Positions 1 to 8,548 of a DNA stretch of 39,220 nucleotides are shown piece after piece. The translations under genes and the position numbers were made by a program. Under the pieces are notes generated by a model. That model saw nothing but the letters and a program-made list of their open reading frames with translations. It made no database searches and was not told where the DNA came from. The stretch is from Candidatus Methylomirabilota bacterium. Its GTDB lineage: Bacteria > Methylomirabilota > Methylomirabilia > Rokubacteriales > CSP1-6. The DNA lies in the NCBI GenBank assembly GCA_035260325.1, contig DATFVL010000055.1, positions 1 through 39,220 on the forward strand, given 5' to 3'. Every line of letters begins with the position of its first letter. The first letter of the stretch is position 1.

Positions 1-21
1 CGTCTCTCCCCGCCCGTCCGG

Positions 22-228
22 TCAGCGCGCGGCCGCGAGCTCGCGGCAGCGGTCGGGCCGATGGACGCGCTCGCGCGACGCCGGGTGCCTGCGCAGCCCC
101 TCCGGCGGGCGGACCGGCCGCCGGACGAGCTCGCCCCCGCAGTTGGGGCACCGTCCGCCGAGCACGCCCTCGGCGCACGCTCGGCAGAACGTGCACTCGA
201 ACGAGCAGATCAGCATCGGCGCCTCCAT
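22..228 (-). CDS. DUF1272-like small zinc-ribbon protein, N-terminally shortened
   Basis: A 68-residue protein with six closely spaced cysteines (C8, C12, C15, C18, C27, C30) in the arrangement ICSFECTFC...RCPNCGGELVRRP. This matches the central and C-terminal part of the DUF1272 family, small putative metal-binding proteins of unknown function. From memory, family members begin with about 18 further residues holding another Cys-x-x-Cys pair; here the ATG lies immediately before the ICSFEC motif and that pair is missing. The start overlaps the stop of the upstream reductase gene (TGATG), so the two are translationally coupled. A basic tail follows residue 40. The family call is fairly secure; whether the protein is functional or a 5'-deleted remnant is open. 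Confidence 0.75.
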   Translation of the reverse strand: MEAPMLICSFECTFCRACAEGVLGGRCPNCGGELVRRPVRPPEGLRRHPASRERVHRPDRCRELAAAR

Positions 229-929
229 CACCAGAACTTCTCCCACTTCACCGCCTTGCGGTCCAGGCCTTTGGCGACGAGCACGTCGCGGACGCGGTGG
301 ATCATCTGCTCGCCTCCCGAGACGTAGGCGACCAGGCCCGTCACGTCCTGCACGCGCCGGCCGATCACCTCGGCGAGCCCGCTCGCGCCGTCGCGCCACG
401 CGCCTGCCGCGCTCGCCACCACCGGATGATACGAGAACCCGGGGTAGCGCCGCGCGAGCGAGCGAAACTCCGCGTCGTACGCGAGCCAGCCCGGGTCGCG
501 GCCCCAGTAGACGAGCGTGGCCGGCCGGCCAAACCCGGTCTCGTAGAGCTCGGTCACGATCGAGCGGATCGGCACGATGCCGATCTCCTCGGCGACGAAG
601 AGCGGCCGCCGCGGATCGGCGCGTGAGAAGAGGAAGCCGCCGAGCGGCCCCTTGAAGCCGACCTCGGCCCCCGGCGTGAGCTCCTCGAACCACTTCGAGC
701 CGAGGCCGCCCGGCGCCACGTCGGCGCAGAGCGTGAGCCGCCGCGGCGAGCGCGGCGTGGACGCGAGCGAGTACGCGCGCACGAGCTTCGGGCCGAAGGG
801 CACCGACACCCACTGGCCGGCCTCGAACCGGAGCTCCGCCGGCTCGACCATCGCGAGGTCCACCTCGAGGATCGCGGCCGTGAGCCGCCGCACCGCGACG
901 ACGCGGGCGCGGCACTCGACGGGTTTCAC
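228..929 (-). CDS. FNR-like FAD/NAD(P)-binding oxidoreductase
   Basis: A 233-residue ferredoxin-NADP-reductase-superfamily flavoprotein that would pass electrons between NAD(P)H and a partner via FAD. The N-terminal half is the FAD barrel with RAYSLAST (the RxYS flavin motif, near residue 50) and a GPLGGFLF phosphate-binding stretch. The second half is the nucleotide-binding domain, with GIVPIRSIV and, near the end, VSGGEQMIHRVRDVL. No ferredoxin or globin domain is attached, so the redox partner is unknown. Start is GTG at 929; the gene lies 9 bases after the LLM oxidoreductase and overlaps the DUF1272 gene by one base. It is probably the penultimate gene of the TRAP/aldolase operon. Fold call is strong, substrate unknown. 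Confidence 0.85.
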   Translation of the reverse strand: MKPVECRARVVAVRRLTAAILEVDLAMVEPAELRFEAGQWVSVPFGPKLVRAYSLASTPRSPRRLTLCADVAPGGLGSKWFEELTPGAEVGFKGPLGGFLFSRADPRRPLFVAEEIGIVPIRSIVTELYETGFGRPATLVYWGRDPGWLAYDAEFRSLARRYPGFSYHPVVASAAGAWRDGASGLAEVIGRRVQDVTGLVAYVSGGEQMIHRVRDVLVAKGLDRKAVKWEKFW

Positions 930-938
930 CGGCGGGGC

Positions 939-1853
939 TCAGCGCGGCGCGAACCGCGGGAGCAGGTCCGCGGCGAGCGCCTCGATCTGCTCCCGGTCGT
1001 CCCGCGGGTCGCCGATCGGGCTCAGGATGACGCAGGCGCAGCCGGCGTCGCGGAACTCGGCGAGCTGCTCGGCGCACTGCGCGGGCGTGCCGATGATCCC
1101 GTACTTCTTGGCGAGGGGCTCCCAGTCCTGCGCGTACCGCCGGGAGAGGTGGGCGACCCAGGCGGCCTTCGCCTTCTCGTAGTCCCGCCCGACGGTGACG
1201 AACGCGAGGTGCGCGGCGGTGAAGCCGTCGAGCGAGCGGCCGGCGGCGTCGGCGGCGGCGCGGATCTTCTCGAGGCTCTTCGCGTAGCGGTCGGGATCGA
1301 CGACGTAGGAGACCCAGCCGTCGCCCTGCCTGCCGGCGCGGACCAGGGCCGCATCCGACCGCCCGCCGACCCAGATGGGCGGGAGCTGCTGCACGGGCTT
1401 CGGGTCGATCGAGACCCCCTGGAACCGGGTGAACCGGCCCTCGAACGACGCGGGCGAGTCGCGCCAGAGGGTCCGCACGGCGTCGATCGCCTCGCTGACG
1501 CGCGCCCCGCGCTCGCGGTGCGGGACACCGCAGAGCTCGAACTCCTTGGGGTTCTCGCCGCCGACGCCCACCCCGAAGACGAGCCGCCCGCCCGACAGGA
1601 CGTCGAGGGTCGCCGTGATCTTGGCGGCGACCGCGGGCGCGCGCAGGGCCAGGAGGTAGACCGCGCTGCCGAGCCGGATCCGCCGCGTGATCGGCGCATA
1701 GGTCGCCAGCAGCGTCAGCGACTCGTAGAGCGGGTTGTGGAAGGAGACGTGGTCGCCGGTCCACACGGAGTCGAAGCCGAGCTCCTCGACGCGCCGGACG
1801 AGCGCCCACTGCTCTTCCGGCGGATGCAGCGAGAGCTGGACCCCGAACCGCAT
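939..1853 (-). CDS. LLM-class flavin-dependent oxidoreductase
   Basis: A 304-residue luciferase-like monooxygenase-fold protein of the F420- or FMN-dependent type. Features seen are the N-terminal MRFGVQLSL strand, EELGFDSVWTGDHV, the conserved GRLVFGVGVGGENPKEFE segment (about residue 90-105), and PPIWVGGRSDAALVRAGRQGDGW (about 160-185, dinucleotide-phosphate region). Length is normal for the family. Members oxidise or reduce varied small molecules, so the substrate cannot be read from sequence. ATG at 1853 is preceded by an in-frame GTG at 1856; the ATG is preferred, with GAGGG just upstream. It follows the aldolase/dehydrogenase gene by 7 bases and precedes the FNR-like reductase, which may supply reduced flavin (inference). 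Confidence 0.87.
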   Translation of the reverse strand: MRFGVQLSLHPPEEQWALVRRVEELGFDSVWTGDHVSFHNPLYESLTLLATYAPITRRIRLGSAVYLLALRAPAVAAKITATLDVLSGGRLVFGVGVGGENPKEFELCGVPHRERGARVSEAIDAVRTLWRDSPASFEGRFTRFQGVSIDPKPVQQLPPIWVGGRSDAALVRAGRQGDGWVSYVVDPDRYAKSLEKIRAAADAAGRSLDGFTAAHLAFVTVGRDYEKAKAAWVAHLSRRYAQDWEPLAKKYGIIGTPAQCAEQLAEFRDAGCACVILSPIGDPRDDREQIEALAADLLPRFAPR

Positions 1854-1860
1854 CACGCCC

Positions 1861-3921
1861 TCACCGCGGGAACGCGTCCTTCACGCCGCCGTCCACCGTG
1901 AGCGTGCAGCCCGTGGTCTTGGACGCACGGTCCCCCGCGAGGAAGAGGACGGCCTCCGCGACGTCCTCCGGCAGGATGCGGGCGCCGAGCAGGTTGCGCG
2001 TGCGGTAGAACTCCTCGAGCTGGTCCACGCCGATCCCCTGGGCCGTGGCGCGCTCGCGCCGGACGTCCTCCGACCAGAGCTTGGAGTCCTGGAAGACCGC
2101 GTCCGGGTTCACGATGTTCGAGCGGATCCCGTGGGGCGCGCCCTCGAGCGCCAGCACCTTCGCCAGCTGCGCCTCGGCGGCCTTCGCGGCGGAGTACGCG
2201 GCGAAGTCCTTGCCGGGCGACATCACGTTCTTGGTCGCGACGAAGACGAGCGCGCCCCCGAGCCCCTGCGCGATGAGCACCCGCATCGCCTCGCGGGCCA
2301 CCAGGAAGTGGCCGGTCGCGTTCACCGCGAACGAGCGCTCCCAGTCGGCGAGCCGCATCCGGTCCACCGGCGCCGAGTGGGCGATGCCGGCGTTCGAGAC
2401 CAGGACGTCGAGGCCGCCGTACGCGAGCACGGCCTCCTCGAACGCCACGCGCACCGAGTCCTCGCGCGTGACGTCCATCGGGAGCGCGAGCGCCCGGCCC
2501 GCGCCCGCCGACGCCGCGATCTCGTCCGCGGTCTTCTTCGCCCCCGCCTCGTCGAGGTCGGCGACGACGACGTGGCAGCCCTCGGCCGCGAGCCGCCGCG
2601 CCACGGCGCGGCCGATCCCGGAGGCGCCGCCGGTCACGAGCGCCACGCGGCGCGCGAGCTCCTTCTCCGGCGGGGCGAGCGTCAGCTTGTAGAGCTCGAG
2701 GGGCCAGTACTCGACGTCGAAGGCGTCCTTGGCCGAGAGCGAGACGTACTGGCCGAAGGCCGAGGCGCCGCCGATGACGTCGATCGTGTGGCGATAAATG
2801 TCGTTCACGATCCCGGCCGTGCGCCGGTCCTTGCCCGCCGTGAACATGCCGAGCCCGGGCACCAGCACGACGCGCGGCAGCGGGTCCGTCAGCTCGGCGC
2901 CCTCGAAGCGGTTCGCGTCGAAGTAGCGCGTGTACGCCGCCACGAACCCGCCGACCGCGCGCTCGATCGCCGCGGCGAGCGCGGCGCCCGTCGCCGGGCC
3001 GTCGAGGGCGACGAAGCACGGCAGGCGCTTCGTGTAGATCGTGTGGTCCGGCGTCGCCGGCCCGATCTGTGAGAGCCTTGGCGCGTCGGCGGACGAGACG
3101 AACTCGGTGACCGCGGGCGAGTCGTCGAAGCCGACGACCACGCGCCGCGAGCGTCCCAGGAACCCGCGGAGCTTCGGCGCCACGGCCAGCGCCGCCGCAC
3201 GTCGCGCCTCGGGAGGGAGCACGGCCACGCGCGGGCCGCCGAAGAGGCGGCGGCCGCCCGCCCTCGAAGCGATCGCCTCCTCGGCCCGCGAGATCAGCTC
3301 GAGCGTCGCCTCGTAGGCCTCCCGGACGGTAGCACCCCAGGTGATCGTCCCGTGACGCTCGAGCACGAGCGCCTTGACTCCCGGGTCGGCGGCGATCGCG
3401 TCGGCGACCTCGCGCGAGATGCGGAAGCCCGGCCTGAGGTACCGGAGCGTGATCACGTCCTTGCCGTAGACCGACGCGAAGGCGTCCCGGTGACGGTCGT
3501 TGTTGGTGAGCGCGACGATCGCGTCGGCGTGGGTGTGGACGACGGCCCGCGCGGCGAGGAAGCCATGGAGCAGCGTCTCGATCGACGGCCGGACGCCGCC
3601 CGGGTCTTGGAGGGCGTGGGCGAGGTAGCCCACCATCTCCTGGTCGCCCATGTCCTCGCGCGGGAGGAGCGCGCGGATGTCGTCCATGCGCACGCCGGGG
3701 AAGTCCTTGCGCTGGACCGACTTGAGGTCGGAGCCGCTCCCCTTCACCCGGAGCACGTCGACCTCGCGGCCACGATGATCGTGCTCGACGGTCTTGATGG
3801 AGGTGTTGCCGCCGCCCCAGACGACGAGCGAGGTCTCGGCGCCGATCAGCCGCGACGCGTAGACGAGGAGGTCGAGCTCGTCGAGCCGCGCGGCGTCGGC
3901 GTCGTTCCAGCGGGAGCGCAT
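1861..3921 (-). CDS. bifunctional class II aldolase / short-chain dehydrogenase (RhaD-type)
   Basis: A 686-residue two-domain fusion. Residues 1 to about 410 are a class II aldolase with GGGNTSIK (about residue 36), the metal-binding VHTHADAIVAL (His-x-His) and ERHGTITWG. From about residue 428 a Rossmann short-chain dehydrogenase follows, with VTGGASGIGRAVARRLAAEG, VSNAGIAHS and the catalytic YSAAKAAEAQLAK (Tyr-x-x-x-Lys). This architecture is known from rhamnulose-1-phosphate aldolase/lactaldehyde dehydrogenase proteins: the aldolase would split a ketose phosphate and the dehydrogenase would process the aldehyde. No other rhamnose gene is nearby, so the sugar is uncertain. The neighbouring TRAP importer may bring in the substrate. 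Length matches the family; ATG start at 3921. Confidence 0.9.
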   Translation of the reverse strand: MRSRWNDADAARLDELDLLVYASRLIGAETSLVVWGGGNTSIKTVEHDHRGREVDVLRVKGSGSDLKSVQRKDFPGVRMDDIRALLPREDMGDQEMVGYLAHALQDPGGVRPSIETLLHGFLAARAVVHTHADAIVALTNNDRHRDAFASVYGKDVITLRYLRPGFRISREVADAIAADPGVKALVLERHGTITWGATVREAYEATLELISRAEEAIASRAGGRRLFGGPRVAVLPPEARRAAALAVAPKLRGFLGRSRRVVVGFDDSPAVTEFVSSADAPRLSQIGPATPDHTIYTKRLPCFVALDGPATGAALAAAIERAVGGFVAAYTRYFDANRFEGAELTDPLPRVVLVPGLGMFTAGKDRRTAGIVNDIYRHTIDVIGGASAFGQYVSLSAKDAFDVEYWPLELYKLTLAPPEKELARRVALVTGGASGIGRAVARRLAAEGCHVVVADLDEAGAKKTADEIAASAGAGRALALPMDVTREDSVRVAFEEAVLAYGGLDVLVSNAGIAHSAPVDRMRLADWERSFAVNATGHFLVAREAMRVLIAQGLGGALVFVATKNVMSPGKDFAAYSAAKAAEAQLAKVLALEGAPHGIRSNIVNPDAVFQDSKLWSEDVRRERATAQGIGVDQLEEFYRTRNLLGARILPEDVAEAVLFLAGDRASKTTGCTLTVDGGVKDAFPR

Positions 3922-3978
3922 CGCGGGACCACGATAGCACGATCGCGACGGTCGCCGAGGCGGCGCGGGCGCGGCGCC

Positions 3979-5256
3979 TCAGAGCCCGAACAGCCGCGGC
4001 AGGACGAGGGTGAACCAGGGCACGAGGATGACGATCAGGAGGCCGACGCAGAGGAACAGCACGTACGGCAGCATGGGCCGGACGACGCGGTCCACCGTGA
4101 TGTTCGCGATCCCGCACGCGATGAACAGCCCGACGCCGATCGGCGGCAGGAACAGTCCGATGCCGGTCGCCGCGACGACGACGATGCAGTAGTGCACGAG
4201 ATCGATGTCGAGCTGCTTGACGACCGGCAGGAAGGTCGGCAGCACGATGACCACCGCCGGCAGGCCCTCGAGGACCGCGCCCAGCAGGATGAACAGGACC
4301 GCCGTCAGGACGAGGAAGAGCGTGGGTCCCGCCGAGGCGGCGCTCATCCACGTGAGGAGCAGCGCGGGCACCTGCTGGACCACGAGGACCCACGCCACCA
4401 CCGCGGCCGTCGCGAGGATGAAGCACACGTTCGCGGTGACGACGGCGCTCTGGACGAGGATCTCGGGGACCTGCGACCAGCGGATCTCGCGGTACACGAA
4501 GAGGCCGACGATGGCGGCGTAGAAGACCGCGACCGCCGCCGCTTCGGTCGGCGTCATCACACCGCCCAGGATCCCGCCGAAGATGATGAGCGGCAGCCCG
4601 AGCGGGATCAGGGCGCCGACGAACGCCCGCCAGAGCTCCCGCGGGCCGGTCGGCCGAGGCGGCGCCATGTTCCCCCGCCGCGCCTGCAGGTAGATGTAGA
4701 CCATGATCGCCGCGGCGAGGACGAGTGCCGGAATCAGCCCGCCGACGAAGAGCGCGGCGACCGACACGTTGGCGATGGCGCCGATGACGATCATCAGGAT
4801 GCAGGGCGGCACCAGGATGCCCATCGCCGAGGCCGCCGCCACCACGCTGACGGCCTCCTCGGGGCGGTAGCCGGCCCGCGTCATCGGAGGGATCATGGTG
4901 GAGCCGATCGCCGACACGTCGGCGATCGTCGAGCCCGAGATGCCGGAGAAGATGTACTCGGCGATGACGACCGCCATCGCCAGTCCCCCGCGGATCCACC
5001 CGACCAGCGCCTGCGCGAAGCGCACGAGCCGGATGGCGATGCCGCCGGTCTCCATGAGAGCCCCGGCCAGGATGAAGAGCGGGATCGCGAGCAGCACGAA
5101 CGAATCGACCGCCAGGAACATCTGCTGGATGATGATCGACAGCGGGTAGGCGCCGCTCCACCAGAGCCCCAGGAACCCCGCCGCGCCGACGGTGAACGCG
5201 ACCGGCACCGCCAGCAGCAGCAGGACGACGAACGCGAGGGCGGTGAGCGCGATCAT
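3979..5256 (-). CDS. dctM: TRAP transporter large permease (DctM family)
   Basis: A 425-residue, very hydrophobic inner-membrane protein, the ion-coupled transport subunit of a tripartite ATP-independent periplasmic importer. Family hallmarks are IPLFILAGALMETGGIA (about residue 60), IFSGISGSTIADVSAIG (about 110), GYRPEEAVSVVAAASAMGILVPP, GGILGGVMTPTEAAAVAVFYA, and LPPIGVGLFIACGIANI near the C terminus. Length is typical. ATG at 5256 shares an ATGA overlap with the dctQ stop, and the frame upstream of it has no family similarity, so this start is well supported. Together with dctQ and dctP it forms a complete system; the cargo is probably a carboxylate or acidic sugar but cannot be fixed. Confidence 0.94.
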   Translation of the reverse strand: MIALTALAFVVLLLLAVPVAFTVGAAGFLGLWWSGAYPLSIIIQQMFLAVDSFVLLAIPLFILAGALMETGGIAIRLVRFAQALVGWIRGGLAMAVVIAEYIFSGISGSTIADVSAIGSTMIPPMTRAGYRPEEAVSVVAAASAMGILVPPCILMIVIGAIANVSVAALFVGGLIPALVLAAAIMVYIYLQARRGNMAPPRPTGPRELWRAFVGALIPLGLPLIIFGGILGGVMTPTEAAAVAVFYAAIVGLFVYREIRWSQVPEILVQSAVVTANVCFILATAAVVAWVLVVQQVPALLLTWMSAASAGPTLFLVLTAVLFILLGAVLEGLPAVVIVLPTFLPVVKQLDIDLVHYCIVVVAATGIGLFLPPIGVGLFIACGIANITVDRVVRPMLPYVLFLCVGLLIVILVPWFTLVLPRLFGL

Positions 5257-5711
5257 CGCCCGCCGGGCGGGCGGAGGTCGCGCCAGAGCGGCCCCAGGCT
5301 GTAGAGGATGATCAGCGCGCCCCCGACCGGCATCGCGAGGTAGACCCAGGACTTCGGCAGCCCCATCACCGGCGTCTGCTGGAATCGGCCGAGCTCCACG
5401 AACGCCCAGCCCTGCTGCACGAGCGCCGCCGCGAAGCCGATCACCACCAGCCGCCCGAACAGCCCCACCACCCACCGGGCGCGGGGCCACAGCGCATCGA
5501 CGACGAGGTGGAGGCGGAAATGGGCCTGACGCTTCACGCCCACCGCCGCCCCCAGGAACACGAGCCACACGAAGCAGATCCGCGCGATCTCGTCGTACCA
5601 CGTGAAGGTGCTGAACAGGACGTAGCGCGAGAAGACCCCGAGCATGAGGTCCAGGCAGAGCGCCACCATCAGGGCCAGGCAGACCCACTCCACGCCGCGG
5701 CCCAGGATCAC
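5253..5711 (-). CDS. dctQ: TRAP transporter small permease (DctQ family)
   Basis: A 152-residue membrane protein with about four hydrophobic segments, the small structural subunit that pairs with DctM. The family motif region is FTWYDEIARICFVWLVFLGA (about residue 37-56), followed by KRQAHFRLHLVVDAL. Start choice: GTG at 5711 overlaps the dctP stop as GTGA. An in-frame ATG lies farther upstream at 5750 but would overlap dctP by 43 bases and add a non-family N terminus. GTGA overlaps are also used at sucC/sucD and at the fumarase genes in this window, which supports the GTG. It lies between dctP and dctM, the usual order. Confidence 0.9.
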   Translation of the reverse strand: MILGRGVEWVCLALMVALCLDLMLGVFSRYVLFSTFTWYDEIARICFVWLVFLGAAVGVKRQAHFRLHLVVDALWPRARWVVGLFGRLVVIGFAAALVQQGWAFVELGRFQQTPVMGLPKSWVYLAMPVGGALIILYSLGPLWRDLRPPGGR

Positions 5712-6733
5712 TTCGCGGCCTTCACCGCGGCGAGGACGCGATCCATCCACTCCTTGCCGACCTTCGTGGTAACCAGATCGTAGGCGGGACCCATCCGGTC
5801 CTGGAACGCCTTGAGGTCCTTCACCTCGTTGACCTGCACGCCGGCCTTGCGGATGGACTCCAGGTCGCCCTTCTCCTTGTCGACCTCGGCCTTGCGGTCC
5901 AGCGCGCAGGTGGCCCTGGCCGCCTCGTCCACGGCCTGGCGGAGATCGGCCGGCAGCGACTGGTAGCGCTTGAGGTTCATGAACCAGGAGATCGGCGGGT
6001 AGGTGTGGTTGGTGAGCGAGTAGTACTTGGTGACCTCGTAGAACTTATCCGAGATCATCGTGACCACGGGGATCTCCATGCCGTCCACGGTCCCCTGCTT
6101 CATGGCGAGGTACACCTCGCCCCACGGCATCGGCACCGGGTTGGCGCCGAGCTGCTTCATCATCGAGACGTAGATCGGCGACTCCTGGACGCGGATGGTC
6201 TGGCCCTTCATGTCGTCCGGCGTGTTGATGGCGCGCTTGTTGGACAGCATGTGGCGGAAGCCCCACCCGCCGCCGAAGCAGAGGCCCTTGACGCCCTTGG
6301 CCTCCATCTTCTTGAACAGCTCCTGGCCGACGGGCCCGTCCATGACCTTCCACACCTGCGCGCGGCTCTCCCAGAGGAAGGGCAGGTCGAGCGGCAGGTA
6401 GGCGGGCTCGAAGATCCCGCCGATCGGCGCGCTGCCGACCGGGGCGACGTCGATCGTCCCGAGCTGGACGCCCTCGAGCGTCGCGCCCTCGCCGCGCGCG
6501 AGCTGGTTGTTGATGTAGACCTCGACCCTGATCCGCCCCTTCGACTTCTCGGCCGCCACGCGGGCGAACTCGTAGGCCGCGAGGTTCCGCGGACTCTCGC
6601 CCGGGTTGACCGTGCCGAGCTTCAGCACGAGCGGGGCCTGGGCCTCCACCGGGAGCCGGGGTCCCCAGAGCAGGACCGCGGCGCAGGCGAGCACGACGGC
6701 GCACACGGAAACGGCACGCACGTGACTTCTCAT
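5708..6733 (-). CDS. dctP: TRAP transporter periplasmic substrate-binding protein (DctP family)
   Basis: A 341-residue exported solute-binding protein that would deliver substrate to DctQM. A signal peptide is clear: basic MRSHVRAVS, a hydrophobic core, then cleavage near VEAQA (about residue 31). The mature part shows the DctP pattern with LKLGTVNPGESPRN, INNQLARGEGATLEGVQLG, DLPFLWESRAQVWKVMDGPVG, and the ligand-arginine region GQTIRVQESPIYVSMMKQLG followed by MPWGEVYLAMKQGTVDGMEIP. Start ATG at 6733 has an AGGAGG ribosome site about 8 bases upstream. It is the first gene of the minus-strand TRAP operon. The hydrophobic pocket residues do not let me assign cargo. Confidence 0.93.
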   Translation of the reverse strand: MRSHVRAVSVCAVVLACAAVLLWGPRLPVEAQAPLVLKLGTVNPGESPRNLAAYEFARVAAEKSKGRIRVEVYINNQLARGEGATLEGVQLGTIDVAPVGSAPIGGIFEPAYLPLDLPFLWESRAQVWKVMDGPVGQELFKKMEAKGVKGLCFGGGWGFRHMLSNKRAINTPDDMKGQTIRVQESPIYVSMMKQLGANPVPMPWGEVYLAMKQGTVDGMEIPVVTMISDKFYEVTKYYSLTNHTYPPISWFMNLKRYQSLPADLRQAVDEAARATCALDRKAEVDKEKGDLESIRKAGVQVNEVKDLKAFQDRMGPAYDLVTTKVGKEWMDRVLAAVKAAK

Positions 6734-6795
6734 CGCTGTTCTCCTCCTGGGCTGTCTGCCTGGTGTTTCGCCACTTCCTCGACGTCGCCGGGGAG

Positions 6796-6824
6796 ATAGT
6801 AGGTCCGCCCGCAGTCCCCGTCCA
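6796..6824 (-). promoter_or_regulatory. candidate promoter of the TRAP operon
   Basis: Reading on the minus strand, TGGACG (6824-6819) is followed after 17 bases by TACTAT (6801-6796), each matching four of six positions of the sigma-70 consensus. The -10 lies 63 bases upstream of the dctP ATG. It occupies the 171-base divergent gap with the acyl-CoA synthetase gene. Spacing is ideal but box matches are modest. Confidence 0.4.
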
Positions 6825-6850
6825 TCCCGGAAAACGTCCGCGAGTGGACG

Positions 6851-6880
6851 TGGACGGTCGTCCGAGCCTATCCTTATACT
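6851..6880 (+). promoter_or_regulatory. candidate promoter of the acyl-CoA synthetase gene
   Basis: TGGACG (6851-6856) and TATACT (6875-6880) are separated by 18 bases. The -10 matches five of six consensus positions and lies 24 bases upstream of the ATG at 6905. A G-rich ribosome site candidate (GGGGGG) precedes the start. GGACG/CGTCC words crowd this promoter and may be an operator. Confidence 0.42.
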
Positions 6881-6904
6881 TCCGGTGACGGACTTGGGGG
6901 GCCG

Positions 6905-8548
6905 ATGACGATGGGCGCCGAGATCCACGACCTCATGATGGATTATCCGCTGACGCTCACCCACTTCTTCGAGCGCAGCCGCCGCCTCTGGCCGAAGAAG
7001 CAGCTCGCCACCCGGGTGCCCGGCCGGCCGCTCTTCCGCTACACGTACGCCGACTTCGCCGAGCGCACGCGGCGCCTGGCCACGGTGCTGCGCGAGCTCG
7101 GGATCACGCCGGGGGACCGCGTGGCGACGCTCGCCTGGAACAGCCACCGCCACCTCGAGATCTACTGGGCGGCGCCCTGCGCGGGCGCCGTGCTCCACAC
7201 GCTCAACCTCCGCCTCTCCGCGCAGGACCTGACGTTCATCGTCAACCACGCCGCCGACTCGGTCATCTTCGCCGACGCGAGCCTCTGGCCGATCCTCGAG
7301 GGCATCCGCGACCGGATCCCGACCGTGCGGACGATCGTGATCATGCGCGACGCCCCCGAGGCGGGCGTCGCCGCGGGGCTCCCCGACTACGAGACGCTCC
7401 TCGCCGCCGCCCGGCCCCTCGACCGCTGGCCCGCCCTCGACGAGACCGACGCCGCGGGCATGTGCTACACCTCCGGCACGACGGGCAACCCGAAGGGCGT
7501 CGTCTACACGCACCGGGCCATGTTCCTGCACTGCCTCGCCCAGGCGATGACCGACTCGTTCGGGATCTCCGAGGACGACACGTTGCTGCACATCGTGCCG
7601 ATGTTCCACGCGAACTCCTGGTGCCTGCCGTTCACGGGCGTGATGGTGGGCGCGAACCAGATCTTCGCCGGACCGAACCCGCAGCCGCGCGACATCTGCG
7701 AGCTCGTCCAGACGGAGAAGGTGACGTTCACCGGCGCGGTGCCGACCGTGTGGATCGCGGTCAAGGACCTCTGCGAGAAGGAGGGCTGGGACATCTCCTC
7801 GCTGCGGACGATCGCGATCGGCGGCTCGGCGGCGCCGAAGGCGATGCAGCTCGCGTTCCGCAAGCAGTTCGGCGTCACCATGTCGCACGCCTGGGGCATG
7901 ACGGAGATGACGCCCCTCGGCACGATCGCCCGGCTGAAGAGCTACATGCACGGGTGGTCCGAGGACGCGCAGTACGACGTGCGGGCGCGCGTCGGCTACC
8001 CGTCCGTCGGCGTGGACGCGCGCATCGTGGACGAGGCGGGCGAGGAGCTCCCCTGGGACGGCGAGAGCATGGGCGAGCTGCAGGTCCGCGGGCCCTGGGT
8101 CCTCGGCGCCTACTACGACAACCCCGCGTCCACCGACCGCTTCACCCGGGACGGCTGGTTCAGGACGGGCGACGTGGCGACGATCGACGCCGAGGGCTAC
8201 GTCCAGATCACCGACCGGACGAAGGACCTCATCAAGTCCGGCGGCGAGTGGATCTCGAGCGTGGACGTCGAGAACATGATCATGTCCCACCCGAAGGTCC
8301 TCGAGGCCGCGGTCATCGCGGTGCCCCATCCGAAGTGGGTCGAGCGCCCGCTCGCGTGCGTCGTCCCGAAGCCCGGCCAGACGCTCGCGCCCGCCGAGAT
8401 CGTGGACTTCCTCCGCCCCCGGCTGGCGAAGTGGGCGCTCCCGGACGCGGTCGAGATCATCGCGGCGGTGCCGAAGACGAGCGTCGGCAAGTTCGACAAG
8501 AAGGTGCTGCGCGAGCGCTACAAGAACTGGGCGGCGAAGGATGCGTGA
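6905..8548 (+). CDS. long/medium-chain fatty acyl-CoA synthetase (AMP-forming)
   Basis: A 547-residue adenylate-forming enzyme that would activate a fatty or related carboxylic acid to its CoA thioester with ATP. Motifs in order: the phosphate-binding YTSGTTGNPKG (about residue 188-198), MFHANSWCLPF, the adenine-binding SHAWGMTEMTPLG (about 325), FRTGDVATIDAEGYVQITDR with the hinge DRTKDLIKSGGEWIS (about 435-450), and the catalytic lysine region KTSVGKFDKK (about 527-536). Length and motif spacing are normal, resembling the FadD3/DMSP-ligase-like branch of long-chain ligases. Start ATG at 6905 has a second ATG two codons on. It is transcribed divergently from the TRAP operon and overlaps the next gene by 8 bases. 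Confidence 0.92.
   Translation: MTMGAEIHDLMMDYPLTLTHFFERSRRLWPKKQLATRVPGRPLFRYTYADFAERTRRLATVLRELGITPGDRVATLAWNSHRHLEIYWAAPCAGAVLHTLNLRLSAQDLTFIVNHAADSVIFADASLWPILEGIRDRIPTVRTIVIMRDAPEAGVAAGLPDYETLLAAARPLDRWPALDETDAAGMCYTSGTTGNPKGVVYTHRAMFLHCLAQAMTDSFGISEDDTLLHIVPMFHANSWCLPFTGVMVGANQIFAGPNPQPRDICELVQTEKVTFTGAVPTVWIAVKDLCEKEGWDISSLRTIAIGGSAAPKAMQLAFRKQFGVTMSHAWGMTEMTPLGTIARLKSYMHGWSEDAQYDVRARVGYPSVGVDARIVDEAGEELPWDGESMGELQVRGPWVLGAYYDNPASTDRFTRDGWFRTGDVATIDAEGYVQITDRTKDLIKSGGEWISSVDVENMIMSHPKVLEAAVIAVPHPKWVERPLACVVPKPGQTLAPAEIVDFLRPRLAKWALPDAVEIIAAVPKTSVGKFDKKVLRERYKNWAAKDA

Noticed and set aside
1853-5161. A 1102-codon open frame on the minus strand across the aldolase and dctM genes
   Set aside because: Arg/Ala/Gly-rich shadow of the real genes in another frame; no domain pattern, and it crosses two well-defined genes.
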